From positions 1,098,011-1,162,010 of the forward strand of contig NMRA01000049.1 of the NCBI GenBank assembly GCA_002633005.1: a stretch of 64,000 bases of DNA, given 5' to 3'. Shown here piece after piece: positions 57,440-64,000 of the stretch (the stretch's first letter is position 1; the number at the start of each line of letters is the position of its first letter). The translations under genes and the position numbers were made by a program. Under the pieces are notes generated by a model, which was given only the letters and a program-made list of their open reading frames with translations, searched no databases and was not told the DNA's origin. The stretch is from Phoronis australis. Its lineage: Eukaryota; Phoronida; Phoronidae.

Positions 57440-57890
57440 AACAATAATTTTTGCCTTCCTACGGGCCTCCTTGGCAGTTAACAAAGAAGCTAGATGTTAT
57501 CACACGCTCACAACCCTCCGGACTCTAGTACGTCTGGTAACTCAGAACGGGCACCGTACGTGTCATGCACCGAAAGCAGCGCGTGCCCCTATGCCAGCAG
57601 CGGCAGCTGGGCCTCGACCAAGCCGCCCAAGGCAGGTGCGAGAACGGGCCGAGCCTCCGGAGGCTGCGAACCACACAGAGCCCTGTTCCGAGTCCCCTCA
57701 GGTGCCGGTCGCCCGATTTCACATTTTCATCGTTTTGCTATTACCATTGCACAACAGACTGACCTTTGTTGATGTTTTGAAGGGCAGCACCGGTTGTGGC
57801 AATCCGTGAATAACCTGGTAACTAACTACATTATATGGCAACTTGGTTCTGCTCATTTTTATAATCTGATATAAAATCACATTTTCGATT
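57440..57890 (+). promoter_or_regulatory. GC-rich region upstream of malic enzyme exon 1
   Basis: 57530-57720 is clearly richer in GC and CpG than its surroundings and is absent from the parallel repeat copy near 34560. It ends about 180 bp before the malic enzyme ATG, so it is a candidate promoter or 5' UTR. Open frames across it shift without domain support. Confidence 0.35.
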
Positions 57891-57896
57891 GACGCG

Positions 57897-58097
57897 ATGC
57901 AGTCTCTAATTCGAGCGGTTTCAGGTAACCGTTTTCTGTCCGTCAGAATGTCGGCATCAGCTGGGCACTTTTCGTTTCTACAAACGACTGCGTCCCTTCA
58001 GAATCCGGAGCAAAAGCCGTTTGTTCCTGTTAAACACAAGATTTACCACGAGAGGCACAGAGGAATTGATGTTCTGAGGAATCCTCAAATTAACAAG
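57897..58097 (+). CDS. Mitochondrial malic enzyme, exon 1
   Basis: The ATG at 57897 opens MQSLIRAVSGNRFLSVRMSA, an Arg/Ser-rich amphipathic start typical of a mitochondrial transit peptide. The exon runs 67 codons to AACAAG|GTTCGT at 58098, phase 0. Its last residues, RNPQINK, join exon 2 (GMAFTLKERQ) to recreate the NPxxNKGMAFTLxER stretch of animal malic enzymes. The enzyme decarboxylates L-malate to pyruvate with reduction of NAD+ or NADP+. The transit peptide suggests the ME2/ME3 group; cofactor use cannot be told from this fragment. Confidence 0.85.
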
Positions 58098-58301
58098 GTT
58101 CGTATGACACGTCAAATAAATCTACCCATGTATTCTCAGGATACGGCACTTTATTGGAACATTTCAAATAAAATACAACCACTAATCAATGCTCAATATT
58201 TTTTTTGTCAGATAGATGTTAAGTTTGATATTATAATTCTTTAAATAGTTTGGACTAAGCGCCCATCCACAGAGCTTCAAAAGCAATCCGTTAACACAAA
58301 C

Positions 58302-59872
58302 TCACTGAGGGCACTGCATGGTCAGATATAGTGGTCCCTGATTTTGAGAAGCAGGCAAACATGATTGAATAATGGCCCGTTATTCAGTGAATGCAGGGCT
58401 CGACGCTATGAAAATCGCCAGGTCGCATTTTGCGACCAAGCCAAAATCCTAGGTCGCATTTTCAAAATCCAGCTCGCATTCATAAATTCCAGGTCGCGAA
58501 AATTTCCCGCCATTTTTACGGACCAAAATTGGCTTTAACGTCATCAGAAAATGCCTAGATTATGCTCTTGCGACGTTAAATACTCACAAATTTCATGTCG
58601 CAAAACTGAGTTCTTAGAAGCATATCATGCATGCACCGCGTAATCATTCTTCACTGGCGCTTTCCAGTGAAAGACCTTGGAGCGCAAGGGAGTTGCCGAC
58701 GTGAAAGTTAAATCAGTGCTCTCTAACCGACACATGCATTCGATTAGCTAAGTGTGCAACGTGAAAACGAAGAAAATACTCGTTGAAAAAGTATCCGCGA
58801 CTTTTCTAGGACTGACTTGCTATATGACTGCCATCAAAGTCGTTAAAGATCCAAAGATTGATAACTCTGAGTGCGAATTCCTTCCATTTGTTCGCAGGCC
58901 AAACTTTTCGACTTGACGTTTGAAAAAACATCCTGTCGGGAGAAATTCGTGAAACGTTGCCCTACTCGCTGTATGACATATTGATACGTGGAAACAATTC
59001 ACTGCAAATTTCACAACAAAAAATGTGGGACTTATGTTGTTTACCGGTACGTAGTCAATTAGTTTTCCATGAAATAAAAAGCCTTGAAATGATTTCCGAC
59101 GGTGCGGGTTTCTACTATTCTGCCGAAAGCGCGTAAAGGCATGCCCATCGTTTGGCGATTAATTCGGATGTCATTTTCACATTTGCTGTCTTTCGCAATA
59201 AAAAAATGAGACGCATTTTTCCAAAACACGACGATCGTCTGCCGGGACCGCTTTCCGGCGCTAACAGTGGAACCGATCAGTGCCGCAGTGCCATCAGGCA
59301 TATTGCCGTGGGTGTTGCCGTAATTTGATATTAAGGACACCATACATGAAAAATAAATGTTTTTCCACCACTAAGCTTGGTAATTTCGTCGTTTAAGAAT
59401 TAGTAGAAACACCGTATTATCACGTGTTATTCCGAGGTCAGAAACTTTCTTCAACACATCCGTAAATTTGCAAAAGGCCGAAAGTATTGGTCAATAAAAT
59501 GCGTCAGACCAATTCTGCATTCCCTTGTTCATGCGACTGCGTCATGTTTACAAGTCATCGGGAGCGCTTTTCTCAATGAATGTTCCTTTGAACTTGATTT
59601 GGCAACAACCAATTAGCGGTCGGAATCACCCGAGTTGCTCAACATTTCCCAGGTACTGTATCTGCCGCGAAGTTTAAAAACTCAGCTCGCATACGTTGGA
59701 AATTCCAGGTCGCATTTTGCGACTTAATGCGAACTGGCCAAAATCTCAGCTCGCATTTCCAAATTTCAGGTCGCAAATGCGACCTGCAGCTCGTTATGTC
59801 GAGCCCTGGAATGGAAATGTTTTTCAAAATCAGAGACCACTATATCTGACCAGTGCCCTCACCGAATGCTCG
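58302..59872. repeat. Outer inverted repeat flanking a hAT-like element
   Basis: GTCAGATATAGTGGTCCCTGATTTTG near 58321 is mirrored by CAAAATCAGAGACCACTATATCTGAC near 59826, each preceded or followed by GAGGGCACTG or its complement. Removing the inner element (58394-59808) leaves a hairpin of roughly 150 bp into which it inserted. A third copy is near 5935. Confidence 0.65.
58394..59808. mobile_element. hAT-like non-autonomous element, 5-bp TSD
   Basis: A 1415-bp element with ends CAGGGCTCGAC and GTCGAGCCCTG, flanked by GAATG on both sides (58389-58393 and 59809-59813). Both subterminal regions carry repeated GTCGCATTTTGCGACC and CAGCTCGCATT motifs in opposite orientation, likely transposase-binding sites. 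The interior has no recognisable transposase; the longest frames (such as 59059-59343 minus) show no domain. It lies in intron 1 of the malic enzyme gene. Confidence 0.75.
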
Positions 59873-59879
59873 AGGACCA

Positions 59880-60990
59880 GTTTATCAAATGACTTTAGAA
59901 ATGACATCAACTTTTGATGATGGTAGTCATTTTGCAAGTGGATTTTCTTGAAACTATAATACATTCACTGACATATGTAGCAACTGTGCTTACAATGAAA
60001 GATCATTTGTATCAAAGTACAAAAATAATAATATTATCTTTGTTTGGGAGGTATTTTGACAGGTGGTTGTTTGACCAGTGTTGACACGTGGCAGGCCAAA
60101 ACTGAAGTGATCCATCTTAATTTAATCATTGTCTTCTTAGATGCTGAAGTTGAAATGAAATCTGTTATTTGAGCATTGGATTAGACACCCACTATGAATT
60201 GTCTTAATCCCAAAGTAACTTAACATTTTTTAGACTGAAATATTTCATAACTACAATTTCTTGATGACTTTTCAATTTTCTTAATGATTACTATTTTTGT
60301 GGTTACAAAACACGCAGTTTTCATGAAGTTATGCTTTAAAATAATGAAAGTTATCATGTGCATCACAAATCAGAACTACCTATTGAGCACATTTGGGATC
60401 ATTTTCAAACGAGGCTTACATAACGGTAACACTACTCTTGTCCAAGTTGTCAATTTTATTTCAAAGTTATCGGAGAATTTTGTTAGTGTTCGATAAACTG
60501 GCCTTGTTTGATGAACTGATCCTCTTCCTTTACATTGCATTAGCGTAAGAGTACATAGGACCGATAACTTTTCACATTATTTATGCATTTCCTTGTAAAT
60601 TCCATAGCATTTTTGCTAAAGTTTATCCAATATAAAAAACATTTCCTTGGCTTTTGAAGGGTGTCACCTAAGCGAGAATCTATGAACAAAAGGCTACAAT
60701 TTTACAAACAGTAGCCTATGAAAGTGTGTATATACCCACAATTAACACTCCGCAACTCACCGTTTCCAAAATCACATCTCTGTAAATCTTTGTCATTTAT
60801 TAACAGGTAGTAATTTAATTGAATGAAAATATTTAAGAATTTTCAATACATTATGCAGTTTTACTTCGAGTGTGTGAATTTTCAAAAATAGAAACTTCCC
60901 AGACATCTTCTTCCACTGCTATTTTAATTTGTCACTGTCAGTGTTAAAAAGCAAGATTTTGTGCACTAAGGGAACAGTAAACAAGATAGA
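59880..60990. other. Malic enzyme intron 1, no feature
   Basis: AT-rich intronic sequence without recognisable exons or repeats. Confidence 0.4.
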
Positions 60991-60999
60991 CAGTGACCA

Positions 61000-61460
61000 C
61001 CGCCTCTAGCTGGCAGTAGAGAAAGTAAAACTACTGTAGGCATTTTATATGCTGGAAGCTTATCAACGAATTATGCCTCACACTGATTAAAACATCAAAG
61101 TAGCATTGTTATAAATACCGTTTGCGCACAGAAGGACACCTTAGGAGGCCATCCATGTCTTTAATTCCTTCCAACTTGAACAAATACTCCCATTATTAAA
61201 CTTTTTCTTCAAGCAGTCTTTCATTCAGTTGCCCAAATCTGCAACTGGTCATTTTTACACTGCGCACGCCAGGGGACATGGCGTCATATCCCAAGGACAT
61301 GGCGTCATATCACCTAGCGGGCGTGGTAAAAATAGGAGCACAAAATGGCGCAAAAGATACTTATATCAACGTGACTTTGATGTTTTAATCGTTGTGAGGC
61401 ATAATTTACCGAAAAGCTTCGGGCGTATGATGTGCCCATAGGAGCTTCACCATCTCTGTC
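61000..61460. repeat. Repeat family Y, second copy
   Basis: CTGGAAGCTTATCAACGAAT at 61051 matches the segment at 5365-5397, and AAAAGCTTCGGGCGTATGA near 61412 matches 5729-5747, in the same order and orientation. It lacks the MITE found at 5435. It also holds a two-unit GGACATGGCGTCATATC duplication near 61271-61310. Confidence 0.55.
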
Positions 61461-61788
61461 ACCTAGAGACGGGACCATGGTTACAAGATGCCCCCTGTGT
61501 AGTGCAGTAAGACTGTCAACCGTATGTTAATGGCTAGTACTGCATGTGATGGGTTGACAAACCTCCTGGGTAACTTGTAAACTGAAAGTTATTTCTGGGG
61601 GACTTAAATTAGATTTGAGTTATCGGTACTGAAAATTTTAAAACCTAACAAAATTCAAATATATCTGGCCATAAACTTTGGCCTATTTTGATGTTCTTTG
61701 ATCCTTTACAATGAAGTGTATTTACTGTTACTTGGTCATTGCTAAAAATTCCACTGCCTGCAGCTATCCTCTCTCACCATCATAGTTT

Positions 61789-62287
61789 GACAATTGTCTT
61801 ACATAACCTGCATATATATGACAATTGTCTTACATAACCTGCATATATATGACAATTGTCTTACACAACCTGCATATATATGACAATTGTCTTACACAAC
61901 CTGCATATAAATGACAATTGTCTTACATAACCTGCATATATATGACAATTGTCTTACATAACCTGCATATATATGACAATTGTCTCACACAACCTGCATA
62001 TATATGACAATTGTCTTACACAACCTGCATATAAATGACAATTGTCTTACATAACTTGCATATATATGACAATTGTCTTACATAACCTGCATATATATGA
62101 CAATTGTCTTACATAACCTGCATATATATGACAATTGTCTTACATAACCTGCATATATATGACAATTGTCTTACATAACCTGCATATATATGACAATTGT
62201 CTTACATAACCTGCATATATATGACAATTGTCTTACACAACCTGCATATAAATGACAATTGTCTTACATAACCTGCATATATATGAC
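61789..62287. repeat. 31-bp minisatellite of two palindromes
   Basis: Sixteen units of period 31 bp. Each contains the perfect palindrome GACAATTGTC and the palindrome CATATATATG (or CATATAAATG), joined by TTACATAACCTG. Variants (ACACAACC, ATAAATG) recur at intervals, suggesting a higher-order pattern. It lies in malic enzyme intron 1. Confidence 0.95.
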
Positions 62288-62299
62288 TGAAGATCAAAT

Positions 62300-62790
62300 G
62301 GCAAGTCATCAAGTGTGTTTGTCATCTATCCAGATACTTTATTCTTGACATTTTGTCTTATGATTTAAAAATGATAAAGTAAATCAGTTAGCGCATTCCC
62401 AAAGGGGAGTCACTGCCCCCATCCCCCTTTTCTTTGTGGTTCTTGGTGATTGTATTGCTTACTCTGTTCCATGCTGGGTGATTGTAGGGTGATTCTGTCT
62501 TACTTAATGAGACCTTAAATCTAGCTTATCAACATATCAACTGATATTGGCTGAACACTGTGAGAATAACTGTCTGAGGTAAAAAGTTCATGTTGTTAAG
62601 AGATGATGTAAAGTTTGGGAACTCAATGCAATGTATTTAGTGGCACGAGACCACTTCCAAATGATATTACTGGCTTCTGACAAGACTCTTTGCCATAGTT
62701 TTCAGTAACGATATTTCGGTATAAAAGTTATTCCGGTTTATTTAGTATCCACGACAAACATGTACCCTTATTATGAACATGAAGTTTGAG
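62300..62790. other. Malic enzyme intron 1, no feature
   Basis: Intronic sequence between the minisatellite and the SINE, without recognisable features. Confidence 0.4.
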
Positions 62791-62792
62791 AA

Positions 62793-63030
62793 GGTAGTGT
62801 GGCCAAATGGAATAGGTGTCTGCTTCCTTAAGTTTACTCAAGGTCATGGGTTCAAGTCCTACTGGGGCACCCTTGAGTCAGGTCTCTAACTCGCCAGCTC
62901 GTTTTTATCTATATATTGATAAAGCATAAAAATGGTTCCAGGTGATTAGTGCAATAGACCCACCCGAGCGGCCTGCACACGTCTGGTACAATGTGTACTA
63001 AACCTCGTGCAATTATTTTTTTAAAAAAAG
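62793..63030 (+). mobile_element. tRNA-derived SINE
   Basis: The head has an A-box-like TGTGGCCAAATGG and a B box GGGTTCAAGTCC about 45 bp apart, with a long variable region as in Leu/Ser tRNAs. The 5' and expected 3' acceptor strands do not pair, so it is not a tRNA gene. A unique body and a T/A-rich tail (TTTTTTTAAAAAAAG) follow. Confidence 0.6.
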
Positions 63031-63313
63031 AACATGAAGTTTGAGTTGCCAAAACGATGATTTGTTAAGAATGGAAAATGTCAGTAAAAAATTACTGAAA
63101 CAGGCTTTTGTGTTCCTTATTTCTTTTGTTATTCATTAAGGTTATTTAGGTCTTTAGCAAAACATGGTCAAAACTATATAGATTTTAACTTAGTAAAAGC
63201 ATTTTGTGATTTAGTGGAAAGCCTTTAGGATTTACTTGTTTTTGTGTTTTTGCCTATAGAAGTGTGATTAATTCAGTCACTTGATCATGTCTTTTTAGAA
63301 AAATTTAGCAAAC

Positions 63314-63392
63314 AAGATGGTACATGGATTGCAAAACAACAGTACCAATAAGATGGTACATGGATTGCAAAACAACAGTACCAATAAGATGG
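63314..63392. repeat. 36-bp tandem duplication
   Basis: Two identical units AAGATGGTACATGGATTGCA plus 16 bp, and a partial third, at the left edge of repeat Z. Confidence 0.9.
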
Positions 63393-63700
63393 TCAAATTT
63401 TATTTTATACGAATGTTCAAGGTGAGATCTCAAAAACGCTGTTACAGTTTTCTAAAATATCATCTTGTTCTCGTTTTCTGCGACTTTAATTTTTTCAGGA
63501 AAATCATAAGAGTCCTCGTGCAAAGTGGAATAGTTTAAAAACAATTTCTAACAGAGTTTTGGAGAATAGTGCAGAAAGCATATAGTGTCTGAAAGTCTCA
63601 TTTGAACCCAATCAGCTGTTTCTGCGATAGGTTCCAAAATTAGCCAAATTTGGAATTTCTCTAGAGGGTCCTACATAACCTTAAATTTGATGTAAAAGCG
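63320..63700. repeat. Dispersed repeat family Z copy
   Basis: Shares GAATGTTCAAG, GAGATCTCAAAAACGCTGTTAC and TAGTGTCTGAAAGTCTCATT with 470-840. It lies about 60 bp before malic enzyme exon 2. Confidence 0.6.
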
Positions 63701-63762
63701 ATCAATGTTGTTTTTGGTTTATTATCACGTGCCTGACAAAGCACATACTGTTCCTTCTGTAG

Positions 63763-64000
63763 GGTATGGCCTTCACCCTAAAGGAGAGACAGATCATGGG
63801 AATCCATGGTCTGATTCCACCCACAGTGCTCACGCAAGACCAACAGATGGTGCGAGTGATGAGAAATCTCGAGCGTATTGGCGACGATCTGAATCGATAC
63901 ATATACATGAATCAGCTGTACGACCGCAATGAGAAGTTGTTCTTCCGTGTTCTAATTGACCACGTGGAAAAAATGATGCCTATTGTGTATACTCCCACTG
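63763..64000 (+). CDS. Mitochondrial malic enzyme, exon 2 (runs off the window)
   Basis: The acceptor TTCCTTCTGTAG ends at 63762. The frame is open for 79 codons to the window edge: GMAFTLKERQIMGIHGLIPP, then RVMRNLERIGDDLNRYIYM, DRNEKLFFRVL, and EKMMPIVYTPT. These are signature segments of the malic enzyme N-terminal domain; the tyrosine in PIVYTPT is the conserved catalytic-site tyrosine region. The NAD(P)-binding domain lies beyond the window. Confidence 0.9.

Larger units (their letters stand above)
55890..57480. repeat. Repeat family X, copy C
   Basis: Parallels 32750-34600: TGTCTTTGC...GAGCAATGAATTTTTGTT, GATCCACGG, TTTTTGGGGCACACT and CAAAGAATGGCCATAATAAA in the same order. It ends next to the malic enzyme promoter region and is interrupted by a MITE and the assembly gap. 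Confidence 0.55.

Noticed and set aside
62793-62871. tRNA gene of Leu/Ser type
   Set aside because: A and B boxes are present, but the acceptor strands do not pair and a SINE-like body follows.
1-64000. CRISPR array or bacterial operon
   Set aside because: The direct repeats are contiguous minisatellites without unique spacers, and the genes have spliceosomal introns.

Overview
This is eukaryotic, intron-rich, AT-leaning and repeat-dense genomic DNA, not a microbial replicon. Coding sequence is confined to short exons with GT/AG borders. The gene types (Ly6/uPAR three-finger protein, mitochondrial malic enzyme, THAP and PIF/Harbinger relics, many MITEs) fit a marine invertebrate, probably a deuterostome such as a hemichordate or cephalochordate. 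The species cannot be fixed from sequence alone. Single N characters and one 108-N run are assembly joins, and two of the single Ns are flanked by near-identical tandem copies that look like unmerged haplotypes.

Layout. 1-11 kb: a foldback element, dispersed repeats, two haplotype-like duplications, a Harbinger-type MITE with a second MITE nested in it, one coding exon on the minus strand (4285-4444), a possible terminal exon on the plus strand (5196-5400) and THAP relics. 11-16 kb: a 22-bp minisatellite, a gag zinc-knuckle relic and degenerate tandem repeats. 17.1-19.5 kb: a long unspliced gene for an acidic repeat protein, broken by one frameshift. 20-21 kb: MITEs and a Harbinger transposase relic. 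28-39 kb: a three-exon Ly6/uPAR gene on the plus strand with element-rich introns. 41-44 kb: a THAP relic and a LINE fragment. 45.5-53.4 kb: a complete six-exon gene on the minus strand for a secreted protein with three six-cysteine repeats; one intron holds two tandem TTAA-flanked elements carrying decayed ORFs. 57.9-64 kb: exons 1 and 2 of a mitochondrial malic enzyme, with a hAT-like element, a 31-bp minisatellite and a tRNA-type SINE in intron 1.

The genes do not form an operon or an obvious pathway. Two encode small secreted or surface cysteine-rich proteins, one a mitochondrial metabolic enzyme and one an unknown repeat protein. Much of the rest is mobile DNA. A recurring theme is a family of CAG/CAT-ended MITEs flanked by exact 5-bp target duplications. 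The most novel item is the six-cysteine repeat gene, whose exon phases, exon lengths and cysteine spacing agree with each other and which I cannot match to a named family.
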